NCBI GenBank assembly: GCA_009694305.1
Contig: SHVL01000008.1
Coordinates: forward strand, 1 to 60,524
Length of the DNA: 60,524 nt
Direction of reading: 5' to 3'
Origin: Thermoleophilia bacterium
GTDB taxonomy: Bacteria > Actinomycetota > Thermoleophilia > Gaiellales > Gaiellaceae
Shown here one piece after another: positions 35,978-45,074 of this stretch (its first letter is position 1; each line of letters starts with the position of its first letter). The notes beneath the pieces were generated by a model. That model worked only from the letters and a program-made list of their open reading frames with translations. It made no database searches and was not told where the DNA came from. The position numbers were made by a program, and so were the translations under genes.

Positions 35978-37240
35978 CTACTGCACAGGAGTTGTCGGCT
36001 GCTGCCCGAGCGTCACGGTAACCGTCTTCGCGGAGCCGTCACGATAGATCTTGAGCTCGATCCTGTCACCAGGTCTGTGCGCTGCGATCACATCGCGGAG
36101 ATCGTTGATCCTTGCCACGTTCTTGCCGTCGGCGGCGACGATGACATCGCCACCCATCCGGAAGCTCTCGCCGGCGACGACGACCGGCCTGGTGCCGGCC
36201 TTGAGGCCGGCGTCGGCGGCGCCGGAGCCGTTGTTGACCGACTCGATGACGAGGCCCTCCGTGACGGGAAGCTTGAACGACTTCGCGATGTCGGAGGTGA
36301 CCTCGGTGAGACGGACGCCGAGGTAGGCGTGCAGCACCTTGCCGTCGCGGAGGATCTGGGAGACGACCGTACTAACGGTGTTCGAGGGGACGGCGAAGCC
36401 GATGCCCACGTTTCCGTCGCCGGAGCCACCCGTCTCGATCTGCGAGTTGATGCCGATGACCTCCCCGCGGGTGTTGAGGAGCGGGCCACCGCTGTTGCCG
36501 TGATTGATCGAGGCGTCGGTCTGGATCACGTGGTCGATCGAGTACCCGTTCGGTGCCTCGACGTTCCGCTGGAGAGCGCTGACGATGCCCGAGGTGACCG
36601 TCCGTTCGAGGCCGAACGGATTGCCGATCGCGACCACGGCATCTCCGACCTCGACCGCCCGCGAGTCTGCCAGGACGAGCGGGGTGAGCGCATCTGCATC
36701 GGCGTTGACCTTGAGCAGGGCGACATCGGTGGACGGGTCGCTACCCACGAGCGTCGCCGTGAGCGTGTCGTCGTTCGAGAAGCGAACCGTGATCGTGGTA
36801 GCACCGTCGATCACGTGGTAGTTCGTGATGATGTGCCCTTCCCTGTCCATCACAAATCCCGACCCGAGCGACTGTCCCGCGGGCTTGTTCTGACCGTTCG
36901 ACGAGGTGGACGAACCGATTTTCGAGGTGATCTGGACGACTCCTGGGCCGCTTTGGGTGTAGATCTCGTTGATCGACAGAGTGCTGCCGCCGACAGCAGT
37001 GACGGCCTTCGTCCCGCCGCCCGAAGGCCGCACTATCGTCGTTGATGACGTGCCGTCGAGAGCACCGGTCGTGGCGGCTCCACCGAGAGCAACGACACCT
37101 CCGAGCACGGCGGCGGTGAGATAGAGGGCGAGGGATCTGATGCCGTGACCGGAGCGCTTCGCGTCAGGGGCCGGCGGTGGAGTGGGTGCGTTCGGTGTGG
37201 GCGAGTTTGGTGTCGGTGTGTTTGGTGTCGGTGAGTTCAT
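35978..37240 (-). CDS. HtrA/DegP-like S1C serine protease with PDZ domain
   Basis: A 420-residue membrane-anchored protease. Residues 1-28 are a Pro/Thr/Asn-rich repeat (NTPTPNSPTPNAPTP), then one membrane helix (about residues 34-58). The catalytic triad is His in TNYHVIDG, Asp in STDVALLKV and Ser in GNSGGPLL. A C-terminal PDZ domain begins near residue 310 (AYLGVRLTEV, DVIVAADGKNV). It should act outside the membrane in envelope protein quality control. TATAAA lies 6 nt before the ATG. Confidence 0.94.
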   Translation of the reverse strand: MNSPTPNTPTPNSPTPNAPTPPPAPDAKRSGHGIRSLALYLTAAVLGGVVALGGAATTGALDGTSSTTIVRPSGGGTKAVTAVGGSTLSINEIYTQSGPGVVQITSKIGSSTSSNGQNKPAGQSLGSGFVMDREGHIITNYHVIDGATTITVRFSNDDTLTATLVGSDPSTDVALLKVNADADALTPLVLADSRAVEVGDAVVAIGNPFGLERTVTSGIVSALQRNVEAPNGYSIDHVIQTDASINHGNSGGPLLNTRGEVIGINSQIETGGSGDGNVGIGFAVPSNTVSTVVSQILRDGKVLHAYLGVRLTEVTSDIAKSFKLPVTEGLVIESVNNGSGAADAGLKAGTRPVVVAGESFRMGGDVIVAADGKNVARINDLRDVIAAHRPGDRIELKIYRDGSAKTVTVTLGQQPTTPVQ

Positions 37241-37246
37241 GGACTC

Positions 37247-37252
37247 TTTATA
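37247..37252 (-). promoter_or_regulatory. Candidate -10 element (TATAAA) for htrA
   Basis: Read leftward, TATAAA ends 6 nt before the ATG at 37240, which suggests a leaderless mRNA. I see no standard -35 box. Confidence 0.45.
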
Positions 37253-37368
37253 CGGATCCGCGCGTGAAAGGCTCGTTGACCACGGTTAAGCCGATGTTGC
37301 GGCCCAATAGGAGTCCGCTGTGAACGCGCAACCGTGACCCTGTCGGCGTGAGGCGCCGTGCTCGTGCA

Positions 37369-37520
37369 CCGTTCCGGAAGTCACTCGGGCCCCGGGCGGC
37401 TGCAAAGCGGCGCCGGGCCACGTCCTTCGTCACCCCGGTATGACCCGATATCGGGGCTCCCTGCGTCCTTGCCCGGCGTGCTTTTCGCGCGCCAGGATCA
37501 CCAGGCGACTTCCGGAACGG
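37369..37520. repeat. 152-bp element bounded by 14-bp inverted repeats
   Basis: CCGTTCCGGAAGTC (37369-37382) and GACTTCCGGAACGG (37507-37520) are exact inverse complements. The interior has a 12-bp palindrome, CCCGATATCGGG (37444-37455), and no gene. It ends 4 nt before the stop of the decarboxylase gene. It could be a MITE-like insertion or a long-range terminator or processing structure. No clear target-site duplication is visible. Confidence 0.65.
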
Positions 37521-37524
37521 CGCA

Positions 37525-38907
37525 CTAGCCCCCGAGTTCGCCTGCGATGTCAACGAGTGCGTGTACATCGTCGTCGGTCGTGCGGAAATTGACAAAGCAG
37601 GGGCGGAGACAGACGCTGCCGTCGATCGTCGCCGGCGCCACCCAGACACGTCCGTCATCCTGGAGCGCACGCACGAGCCGGGAGTTGCCGGCGTTCAGGT
37701 CGCCCCCGGTGCCGAGATGGCGAAACGGGACGATCGAGAGCGGTGGCGGCCCACAGAGAGGTTCGAGGCGGTCGTGAGCAACGACGAGGCCGTGGAACAA
37801 GCGCGCCTGGCGGAGGTTCTCCTCGACCGCGTCACGAAAGGCCTGTGCCCCGTATGCCCGGAAGGAGAGCCAGAGCTTGAGCGCCCGGAACGGGCGCGAA
37901 TACTCGAGGGTGATATCGACCATATGACCCGTGCGCTCGTGCGGGATGTAGGCCTCCTCGTGCGAGAACGCCCGCACCAGGTCGTCGCGGTCGCGAACGA
38001 GGAGCACGCCGCACGCCTTCGGTAGATAGAGCCACTTGTGCGCGTCGAGCGTCACGGAGTCTGCGCGCTCGAGGCCGACAAACAGATGTCCTGCTGACGG
38101 GGTCGTTGCCGCAGGGAGGCCGTAGGCCCCGTCCACGTGCAGCCAGACACCGGCGGCAGCGCATACATCCGCCAGTGCGTCGATCGGGTCGCACGCCCCG
38201 GTCAGGGTCGTCCCCGCCGTCGCGACGACCGCCACGGGGGTTCGACCGACGGCCCGGTCGGCGCGGATCGCTTCCTCGACCGCCTCGGGGACGAGTCGCC
38301 GGTCGCTGTCGGTCGGGAGCGACCGCACGTTACCGGAGCCGATGCCGAGAATCTCGGCGGCTCGCTGGATCGAGTAGTGCGCCTCGTCCGAGCAGTAGAG
38401 GGTCGCGGCTGCAGTGCCGAGGCCGTGGCGGCGCGATCCGGGGATCGCCCGCTCTCGGGCCGCTGCGAGCGCCGTCATGTTCGACACCGTGCCTCCACTC
38501 GTGAAGGCACCTGCGCCGGCCGGAAAGCCGAGAAAGTCCGCGAGCCACCTGATTGCCTGATCCTCGATCTCGGTTGCCGCCGCCGCCCACACTGCCAGAT
38601 TCGCGTCGAAGCAGGCGGCGAGCAGATCTCCGAGCACGCCGACCTCGAGACCGGACGAGCCCACGAAGGCGAAGAAGCGAGGCCGTGGCTGGGCAATCGA
38701 CTCGTCCAGGGCGCGACGCGCATCGTCGAGAACCTCGAGCACGCCCGTCGGTGAATCGGGCAGTCCCGTCGCGAACAGCGCCCTCAGGTGGTCGTCGATC
38801 GGCGGCTGCTGAGGACGCGCCCGGTCGAAACTGGTCCAGGCCTCGGTCACGATCTCGGCCGCGCGCTGAAGCGCGAGCTCGCGTGGTACGTCGAGGCGGA
38901 GGCTCAC
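37525..38907 (-). CDS. PLP-dependent decarboxylase, aromatic-L-amino-acid-decarboxylase-like
   Basis: A 460-residue group II decarboxylase. GAFTSGGTVSNMTALAAARE near residue 130 binds the cofactor phosphate (TSGGT-SN), WLHVDGAYG holds the aspartate that pairs with the PLP nitrogen, and DAHKWLYLPKACG carries the Schiff-base lysine. The family makes amines such as tyramine, dopamine, tryptamine or phenethylamine. A GTG at 38907 overlaps the Rieske stop by 4 nt. It is the last gene of the 14-gene operon, so a role beside the amine-handling genes is likely; the substrate is unknown. Confidence 0.88.
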   Translation of the reverse strand: MSLRLDVPRELALQRAAEIVTEAWTSFDRARPQQPPIDDHLRALFATGLPDSPTGVLEVLDDARRALDESIAQPRPRFFAFVGSSGLEVGVLGDLLAACFDANLAVWAAAATEIEDQAIRWLADFLGFPAGAGAFTSGGTVSNMTALAAARERAIPGSRRHGLGTAAATLYCSDEAHYSIQRAAEILGIGSGNVRSLPTDSDRRLVPEAVEEAIRADRAVGRTPVAVVATAGTTLTGACDPIDALADVCAAAGVWLHVDGAYGLPAATTPSAGHLFVGLERADSVTLDAHKWLYLPKACGVLLVRDRDDLVRAFSHEEAYIPHERTGHMVDITLEYSRPFRALKLWLSFRAYGAQAFRDAVEENLRQARLFHGLVVAHDRLEPLCGPPPLSIVPFRHLGTGGDLNAGNSRLVRALQDDGRVWVAPATIDGSVCLRPCFVNFRTTDDDVHALVDIAGELGG

Positions 38908-39266
38908 GAGCGCAGCGTAGAGAGGTCTGCAACGACGCGGCGGTCGGTGGTCACCGAAGCCGTGACGACTGCGATCGGGTCGATGGCGGGGCCCTCGAGC
39001 GCGGAGCCGTCCACCAGGGAGAAGAGCGCACCGTGACACGCGCAACGAATGGCCTCTCCTTCGAGCCACCCGTCGCTCAGCGGACACTCGTCGTGGGTAC
39101 ACCAGGTCTCGAAGGCAACGTAGTTGTCTCCTGTTCTAGCAACAACGAGCGAGAGCCCTGCCGCCGTCGCCTCGCGCAGTTCACCGTCGGCAAGATCGGC
39201 AGGCCCGAGATCGACCGACGTGAGGCCGGTTCCCTCTCCGCCGGTGCTCTCGCTCTCCACGGGCAT
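38904..39266 (-). CDS. Rieske-type [2Fe-2S] ferredoxin
   Basis: A 120-residue ferredoxin. The cluster ligands are Cys56 and His58 (CTH) and Cys75 and His78 (CACH), with the 16-residue spacing normal for Rieske domains. The segment SDGWLEGEAIRCACHGALFSL closely resembles that of the Rieske domain fused to the P450 at 49825. It starts at ATG 39266, overlapping the P450 stop by one base. That close coupling, and the reductase just upstream, suggest it passes electrons to the P450, where most systems use a plant- or bacterial-type ferredoxin. Confidence 0.9.
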   Translation of the reverse strand: MPVESESTGGEGTGLTSVDLGPADLADGELREATAAGLSLVVARTGDNYVAFETWCTHDECPLSDGWLEGEAIRCACHGALFSLVDGSALEGPAIDPIAVVTASVTTDRRVVADLSTLRS

Positions 39267-40459
39267 CAGGCGTCCCACCGAACGTGCAGATGCTGCGGGG
39301 CACGAAACTCCCAGCCGCTGAAGACCGGTGGCCGCTCCGGGTCGGAGCGGAGGTGCGGGAGCCGCTCGAAGAGCCGTTGCACGGCGATGCGCATCTGCAC
39401 ACGGGAGAAATGATGACCCGAGCAGAAGTGGGGCCCGAACCCGAACGCTCCGTGATTGCGCTTCGGCCGAAAGAGGTCGTAGATATCGGCGGTCGGGCCC
39501 CACACGACCTCGTCGCGATTGACCGACGAGACGAGGACGCCGAGGTTCGCGCCAACGGGAAGCGTCGCTCCGCCAAGGTCTGTCTCGACCCGTACACGAC
39601 GGGTCTGCGTCCCGATCGGCGAGACCCAGCGCAGGCCCTCCTCGATCGCGTCACGTACGAGCCCTGCCGGGTCGGCCGCCATCGCCGCCGCGTGGCCCGA
39701 CTCGAGCAGTCCGGCCACCGTCGTCCCGGCGGCATGCCCGGGCTCCTGCATGCCGCCGAGCAACATCACCTTCAGGGTCGGCAGGATCGTCGCCACACGA
39801 TCCTCGAAGGAACCGTCTGCGTGTTGCAGCATCACCGCGATCGTGCTCGAGTCGGGCGTCTCCCAGAGCCGCTTCAGGACGGGCTCGAGGGAACGGTCTA
39901 CCTCCGCCCCGATCGCGTCCGAGACTGCCCACCTCGCGGGGTCGTCCTCGAAGTTGACCGCACCCTGCGCGAGACCGTAAAACCACCGTCGTAGGGTGTC
40001 TCCATCCATCTCACCGAGGCCGAGGACGCTCCCGAGCGAAAGCACCGACACGGGCTCGAAGTAGTCGCTCATCAGGTCGGCTGCGCCGCGTTCCACGATC
40101 CCGTCGAGCAGGCTCTCGACGATCGGAGTGACGATCTCCGGGGTGTTCTCCTCGACGAAGCGCGGCCTGAGCGACGGATCGAGCATCGCGCGAAGTCTCT
40201 TCTGCGGGTCACCGTCGAGCACGAGGATGCTCGGGCCTCCCATCGCCCGGTCGAGCGGCGAGGGCGTCACCGAGGAGTCGATCAGCTCGGGATGCGATGC
40301 CGCAAAGTCGGCTTCGGCCCAGCTCGTCACGAACCAGAGCCCGACAGCCGGGACGAAGCAGACGGGCGCCTCACGACGCATGCGCGCGTAGATCGGGTAG
40401 GGATCCTCGTCGAGTTGCTCGACGGTCACTGCGGCAGCCCATTCCTCGACGGCGCTCAT
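39266..40459 (-). CDS. Cytochrome P450
   Basis: A soluble bacterial P450 of 397 residues. The heme thiolate is Cys346 in FGFGPHFCSGHHF, the K-helix ExxR is in EEGLRWVSPIG, and the I-helix region reads GMQEPGHAAGTTVAGL, where the usual acid-Thr pair is altered (no Asp or Glu just before the Thr), so proton delivery may differ. It overlaps the reductase gene by 4 nt and the Rieske gene by 1 nt, giving a reductase-P450-ferredoxin set in consecutive genes. The substrate is unknown. Confidence 0.93.
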   Translation of the reverse strand: MSAVEEWAAAVTVEQLDEDPYPIYARMRREAPVCFVPAVGLWFVTSWAEADFAASHPELIDSSVTPSPLDRAMGGPSILVLDGDPQKRLRAMLDPSLRPRFVEENTPEIVTPIVESLLDGIVERGAADLMSDYFEPVSVLSLGSVLGLGEMDGDTLRRWFYGLAQGAVNFEDDPARWAVSDAIGAEVDRSLEPVLKRLWETPDSSTIAVMLQHADGSFEDRVATILPTLKVMLLGGMQEPGHAAGTTVAGLLESGHAAAMAADPAGLVRDAIEEGLRWVSPIGTQTRRVRVETDLGGATLPVGANLGVLVSSVNRDEVVWGPTADIYDLFRPKRNHGAFGFGPHFCSGHHFSRVQMRIAVQRLFERLPHLRSDPERPPVFSGWEFRAPQHLHVRWDA

Positions 40460-41568
40460 GCTGCTCCTTCCTGGACGATCGTCCGTGCCTCGCGCAGCCG
40501 CCGCGGCGCGTCTACGACGAGCACACAGACAGGCGCGCCGCCTCCGTCTCTCCCCACGTGCAAGCCGTCTTCCTCGACCCAGCTCTCAACGGCCCCCGCA
40601 AACCCGACCTCGGCCAGCCGCCGTGGGCCGATGTCGCTCCACCAGTACGGCAGGCGGTCGTAGAGCGCTGTGGTACCCGCGATCGCGTCGGCGACGTGCT
40701 CCCCGGTTCCGATCGCGGCGTCCCAGTGAGGAAAGCGCATCGGGCCAAAGCGCGTGTGCGGCACCAGGACGAGGTCGCCGCAGGCATACACCCGCTCGTG
40801 TCCCGGGACGAGCATGTCGTCGCCAACCGCGACGGGCAGCTCCGAGACCTCGAGCGAGAGACCCGGTGGCAGGAACGGAACGCCGCCGGTCGCGACAAGG
40901 ATCACGTCTGCTTCGAGCGTCCCGTGCGCGGCGGTTGCGAGCGAGTACCCGGTGGCGCTCTCGATCGCGACACCGCCGATGAACCGCACGCCGAGCTCGT
41001 CGAGCGTCGCCCGGCCGAGCTCCGGCAGAGGATCGTGCAGCCGGTCGAGAGGCCGGTCGAGCATGTCAACGAGCGTCACGGCATGGCCGGCCTGGGCAAG
41101 GGAGGCCGCGCTTTCGGTGCCGATCAGCCCTGCCCCGACGACGATCGCCTCCACGGGTCCGCTTGTCAGCAGAGGGCCGAGCGCATCGAAGACGTGGGGG
41201 TTGGCGTTGACGAAGGCGTCCTCGAGGCCGGGGACGGGTGGGGAGCGGTAGGCAAGGCCGGTGGCGAGCACCACGCTCTCTGCCTCGATCTCGATCTCTC
41301 CCTGCTCCGTCGTCACCGTCAGCATCCGGGCGGTGAGATCGGCGGAGAAGACCATGCCGTCGAGACGCTCGACGCCGCATCCGTCGAGACGTGCCGCGTC
41401 GGAGAGCAGGCGCGGCACTCCGTCGGAGAGCGCCGACTTCGTCAAGGGCGGCCGGTCGACGGGAAGACCCCGACCGATGAGGAGGGGCCGGATACCGTCC
41501 CGGGCGAGGCGCAGTGCACACGCGGTGCCGGCAACGCCGTTCCCGACAATCGCGACGTCGGCCTTCAT
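40456..41568 (-). CDS. FAD-dependent ferredoxin reductase-like oxidoreductase
   Basis: A 370-residue two-dinucleotide-binding flavoprotein. VAIVGNGVAGTACAL at the N-terminus binds FAD, VVGAGLIGTESAASLAQAG near residue 145 binds NAD(P)H, and VYACGDLVL near residue 270 is the second FAD motif. These match reductases that serve Rieske oxygenases and P450s. The ATG at 41568 overlaps the LLM gene stop by 4 nt, which decides it over a frame start at 41607. Likely role: NADH to Rieske ferredoxins. Confidence 0.9.
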   Translation of the reverse strand: MKADVAIVGNGVAGTACALRLARDGIRPLLIGRGLPVDRPPLTKSALSDGVPRLLSDAARLDGCGVERLDGMVFSADLTARMLTVTTEQGEIEIEAESVVLATGLAYRSPPVPGLEDAFVNANPHVFDALGPLLTSGPVEAIVVGAGLIGTESAASLAQAGHAVTLVDMLDRPLDRLHDPLPELGRATLDELGVRFIGGVAIESATGYSLATAAHGTLEADVILVATGGVPFLPPGLSLEVSELPVAVGDDMLVPGHERVYACGDLVLVPHTRFGPMRFPHWDAAIGTGEHVADAIAGTTALYDRLPYWWSDIGPRRLAEVGFAGAVESWVEEDGLHVGRDGGGAPVCVLVVDAPRRLREARTIVQEGAA

Positions 41569-42500
41569 GCCCCGGCCGCTCCGACCCGCTCCACCACCTC
41601 CCGGCACCAGGCCGGGTAGCGGGCGATCTCGTCGATGAACTGCGACGGCTTGATACAGAATGTCGTGAAACCTCGTGCTCGCTGGGCTGCCAGCGACGCG
41701 ACCGCCGGCTCGAGCGGGGACGGGCTGGAGTCGTCAGGGAAGACGGCACGCATCCCGCCGACGAGCTCGAGCTCCGAGAGGTCGCGGCCCTCTGCGGAGA
41801 GACCGTCACGAAGGAGCGTCAGATCGTCGTCCGACGGCTGACCGAGCGGATGGAACCCGTGCGCGTACCGCACGATCCGGCGCAACAACCGGTCGTGCAC
41901 CGACTCTCCGCCGAGCCAGAGGCGCGGCCCGTCGGGCCGCCAGGCCTTGGGCTCGAGGTACACGTCCTCGAACGAGTAGTGCTCACCGGCAAACGACGAG
42001 GGCGTGTCGCGCCAGAGCCCTTCCCAAGCGGCGAGATGCTCGTCGAGCAGAACGCCGCGCCTGTTGAACGGCACGCCGAGCGCCTCGTACTCGTCCCGAT
42101 GCCAACTGACGGTCGGCTGCACCACGAGCCGGCCCTCCGAGAGAAGGTCGAGCGTGCCGAGCTCGCGCGCGAGCAGGAGCGGGTGGCGCAGGGGCGCGAT
42201 CACCGCGCAGGCCGCGAGGCGCAGCCGCGACGTCGCAGCCGCGATCGCAGACAGCAGCACGAGCGAGCTCGGCCACGGCATGGCCGGGTCCTGGTTTCCC
42301 GGCATCGCATAGTCACGCGGGTTGCCCATTACTCCACCGGCACCGGCGCTCGGCCCGAGGACGATGTGCTCGCTCACCATGACGGCGTCGAACCCGGCAT
42401 CCTCGGCCACGACGGCCATCTCGACGAGGGCGCGAATGTCACGCGGCGGCGTCAGCGTCCAGTTCTCCGAGAGAACGAGGACGAGCTTCGACGCGCTCAC
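41565..42500 (-). CDS. LLM-class flavin-dependent oxidoreductase
   Basis: A 311-residue TIM-barrel enzyme of the luciferase-like group. AVVAEDAGFDAVMVSEHIVLG near residue 28, LRLAACAVIAPLRHPLLLARELGTLDLLSEGR (landmarks RHPLLLA and DLLSEGR) and LWLGGESVHDRLLRR are characteristic. The cofactor may be F420 or FMN; sequence alone does not decide. In this operon it could be a monooxygenase or an F420-dependent dehydrogenase. Its stop overlaps the reductase start by 4 nt. Confidence 0.88.
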   Translation of the reverse strand: MSASKLVLVLSENWTLTPPRDIRALVEMAVVAEDAGFDAVMVSEHIVLGPSAGAGGVMGNPRDYAMPGNQDPAMPWPSSLVLLSAIAAATSRLRLAACAVIAPLRHPLLLARELGTLDLLSEGRLVVQPTVSWHRDEYEALGVPFNRRGVLLDEHLAAWEGLWRDTPSSFAGEHYSFEDVYLEPKAWRPDGPRLWLGGESVHDRLLRRIVRYAHGFHPLGQPSDDDLTLLRDGLSAEGRDLSELELVGGMRAVFPDDSSPSPLEPAVASLAAQRARGFTTFCIKPSQFIDEIARYPAWCREVVERVGAAGA

Positions 42501-43618
42501 CGCAGAACGCCGGGTACGAGCTCCACAGCGGCGTCAACGGCAGTCTGCTGGTGCGGCTCGATCTCCTGGCCTGTGACATGGGCGAGGTACGAGAACGGGT
42601 CCTCGACGCCCGCCGAGAGACCCGACAACGCTTCGATCACGGCGAGGCCACAGAACGGGACGTGTCCCGCCGAGTAGCCACCCTCGTGGGAGGCGACGAG
42701 ACGGCCGCTGCAGAGCCGACCGGCGGCATCGAGCAGCCGTTCCGTCATCGTGCCGAAGGCCGCGGCCGGCAGCATCATCCGACCGAGGGGGTCGAGCGCA
42801 CCCGCATCGAAACCGCAGGCGATAACGATCAGCTCGGGCGCAAACGCATCGAGCGCGGGGAGGACGACGCGGTCGAGTGCCGCGAGATAGGCACCGGTTC
42901 CGCTCCCGGCCGGGAGCGGTACGTTGAGTGTCGCCCCCACGCCGGCCCCCACGCCTCTCTGGTCGAGCAGACCGGATCGCGCGGGGTAGAGGCCGTCCTG
43001 GTGCAACGAGATCGCGAGCACCGACGGGTCGTCCCAGAAGACGGCCTGCGTGCCGTTCCCGTGGTGGACGTCCCAGTCCACAACCGCGACCCGCCCCACT
43101 CCCCTCTCGGCCTGCGCGTGACGCACGCCGACCGCGACGTTCGCGAAGATGCAGAAGCCCATCCCGAGGTCGGGAAGCGCGTGATGACCGGGAGGACGGA
43201 CGAGCGCGTAGGCGTTCGCGACGGTGCCGTCGAGAACCGCGTCAATCGCCGTGATCGTGCCGCCGGCTGCGAGCTGGGCGATCTCGAAGGAGCCGTTCCC
43301 GAAGGGCGACTCGCTCCCCGCGTCGCCGCCGTGGCCCGCCGAGAGCTGCCGGATCTTTTCGATGTACGCCCCGGTGTGCACCCGTTGAAGCTCCGCGACA
43401 CTCGCAGGCCTCGGTGCAAGGAGGAAAAGCTGGTCGGTGAGCCCCGTCGCGTCGAGCAGGTTCTTGAACCGGCGCTTGGTCGCAGGATTCTCCGAGTGCT
43501 CCCCCGGCTCGAGCCACCCGCCGGCGGGCAGCTCCGATGCACCCGAGCCGGTGTCGTGCCACATCATTCGCTCGTGCCAGACGAGGCCGGTCTGGGGATC
43601 GTTGCCGCTCTTCACCAC
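42497..43618 (-). CDS. Class II histone-deacetylase-like amidohydrolase
   Basis: A 373-residue zinc amidohydrolase. RPPGHHA near residue 142, DWDVHHGNGTQ near 181 (zinc Asp and His) and ACGFDAGALDPLG near 268 (second zinc Asp) are intact, and EGGYS gives the transition-state Tyr. Bacterial members deacylate acetylpolyamines or other N-acyl compounds. Together with the glutamine-synthetase-like ligase this points to a substrate with an acylated amine. A GTG start at 43618 lies 10 nt after the aldehyde dehydrogenase stop. Confidence 0.92.
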   Translation of the reverse strand: MVKSGNDPQTGLVWHERMMWHDTGSGASELPAGGWLEPGEHSENPATKRRFKNLLDATGLTDQLFLLAPRPASVAELQRVHTGAYIEKIRQLSAGHGGDAGSESPFGNGSFEIAQLAAGGTITAIDAVLDGTVANAYALVRPPGHHALPDLGMGFCIFANVAVGVRHAQAERGVGRVAVVDWDVHHGNGTQAVFWDDPSVLAISLHQDGLYPARSGLLDQRGVGAGVGATLNVPLPAGSGTGAYLAALDRVVLPALDAFAPELIVIACGFDAGALDPLGRMMLPAAAFGTMTERLLDAAGRLCSGRLVASHEGGYSAGHVPFCGLAVIEALSGLSAGVEDPFSYLAHVTGQEIEPHQQTAVDAAVELVPGVLR

Positions 43619-43628
43619 GGGCCTCCTC

Positions 43629-45074
43629 TCATGTCGTCGTTCCGGTCGATATCTGCAGGGTCTTCAGGTCAGAATAGAAGTCGAGTGCAAAGTCGCCGCC
43701 CTCACGACCGATGCCCGAGATCCCGATCCCTCCGAACGGCGCAGTGAGATCTCGCACGAGAAAGGTGTTGACCCACACCGTCCCGGCGCGAATCGCCCTG
43801 CCGACGCGCTCGGCTCGGTCGGCAGAGCCGGTGTAGACGATCCCCGAGAGGCCGTAGGGCGTCGAGTTGGCCAGGGCGATGCCCTCGTCCTCTTCCGAAA
43901 AGATCTGGACCGTAAGAACAGGCCCGAACACCTCTCTCTGAACGATCTCGCTCTCGTTCGAGCGTGGGCTGACGAGGGTCGGCTCGTAGAACAGGCCGCC
44001 GCGTTCTGACGGATGACCGCCGCGGACGATCTCGTCGCCGTTACCCCGTGCCCGCTCGACGAAGGCCGCTACACGGTCGAGGTGGTCGCGGTGGATCAAC
44101 GGCGTCACGGTGGTGTCGTCGTCACGCGGGTCTCCGAGCACATGCTCGTCCGCGAAGCGGTGGAAGAGCTCGAGGAACGGCTCGACAACCGACTCCTGCA
44201 CGAGAATCCGCGTACCCGCGAGGCACACCTGGCCCGCGTCGTCGAACTGGCCCGCAGCCTTGCGGGCAGCGGCCTCGAGATCGCAGTCGGCAAAGACGAG
44301 CAGCGGCCCCTTACCCCCGAGCTCCCCCGTGAACGGGACGATGTTCGTCGCGGCGGCGACACCGATATGACGGGCCGTCTCGGGCGAGCCGGTGAACGAG
44401 ACCCGACGGACGCCCGGGTGGGAGACGAGTGCGGCCCCGATCTCCTCCCCGATCCCCTGAACGACGTTGAAGACGCCGGGGGGGAAGCCGGCCTCTGCGA
44501 CGAGGTCGGCGAGAAGCGAGCAGGAGAGGGGTGACCACTCGGCAGGCTTGAGAATCATGGTGGAGCCCGCGGCAAGCGCCGGAGCGGTCTTCCAGGTCGA
44601 GAGCATGAACGGGGCGTTCCACGGAGTGATCACGACCGCGGGCCCGCTCGGCATCCGGATCACCCTGTTCGCAGTGCCGTTCGACTCCCACACGCGCTCC
44701 TCGTAGGCCACCGCAAGGTCGGCGTAGCTGCGGTAGTTGCGCGCACCACGGTTGATCAGGCGGGCCTTCAGCGAGCGCAGCAGCATCGCCATGTCAACGC
44801 ACTCGACAGAGGCGAGTCGCTCGACGTTCGCGTCGATCAGGTCGGCGAGTCGGTGGAGGTAGACCGCACGACCGGCCGCACCGAGAGCGGCCCAGGCGGG
44901 AAACGCCTCCGTCGCCGCTGCCACAGCCAGGTCGGCCTCGCGCTGACCGCCACGCGCGATCTCACCGAGCGGCTGTTCGTCGATCGGGGAGACATCGGTG
45001 AACGTGTGCTCGCTCGCAACCCGTTCGCCACCGATGAAATGGTCGGGCGAGACCTCGACTCCCGCAACGTTCAC
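43629..45074 (-). CDS. Aldehyde dehydrogenase (NAD(P)+-dependent)
   Basis: A full-length 481-residue member of the ALDH superfamily. The catalytic Cys is in DDAGQVCLAGTRILVQ, the general-base Glu is in TGELGGKGPL, and ITPWNAPFMLSTWKTAPALAAG has the NAD-binding Asn. NTFLVRDLTAPFGGIGISGIGREGG is a typical end (landmark GGIGISGIGREGG). HpaE-type hydroxymuconic-semialdehyde dehydrogenases look like this, which would fit the ring-cleavage-type enzyme of the operon. It overlaps the SDR stop by 4 nt. Confidence 0.93.
   Translation of the reverse strand: MNVAGVEVSPDHFIGGERVASEHTFTDVSPIDEQPLGEIARGGQREADLAVAAATEAFPAWAALGAAGRAVYLHRLADLIDANVERLASVECVDMAMLLRSLKARLINRGARNYRSYADLAVAYEERVWESNGTANRVIRMPSGPAVVITPWNAPFMLSTWKTAPALAAGSTMILKPAEWSPLSCSLLADLVAEAGFPPGVFNVVQGIGEEIGAALVSHPGVRRVSFTGSPETARHIGVAAATNIVPFTGELGGKGPLLVFADCDLEAAARKAAGQFDDAGQVCLAGTRILVQESVVEPFLELFHRFADEHVLGDPRDDDTTVTPLIHRDHLDRVAAFVERARGNGDEIVRGGHPSERGGLFYEPTLVSPRSNESEIVQREVFGPVLTVQIFSEEDEGIALANSTPYGLSGIVYTGSADRAERVGRAIRAGTVWVNTFLVRDLTAPFGGIGISGIGREGGDFALDFYSDLKTLQISTGTTT

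Noticed and set aside
37279-37336. CACGGTT/AACCGTG inverted repeat upstream of htrA
   Set aside because: The arms are only 7 bp and 44 nt apart, and are likely chance.
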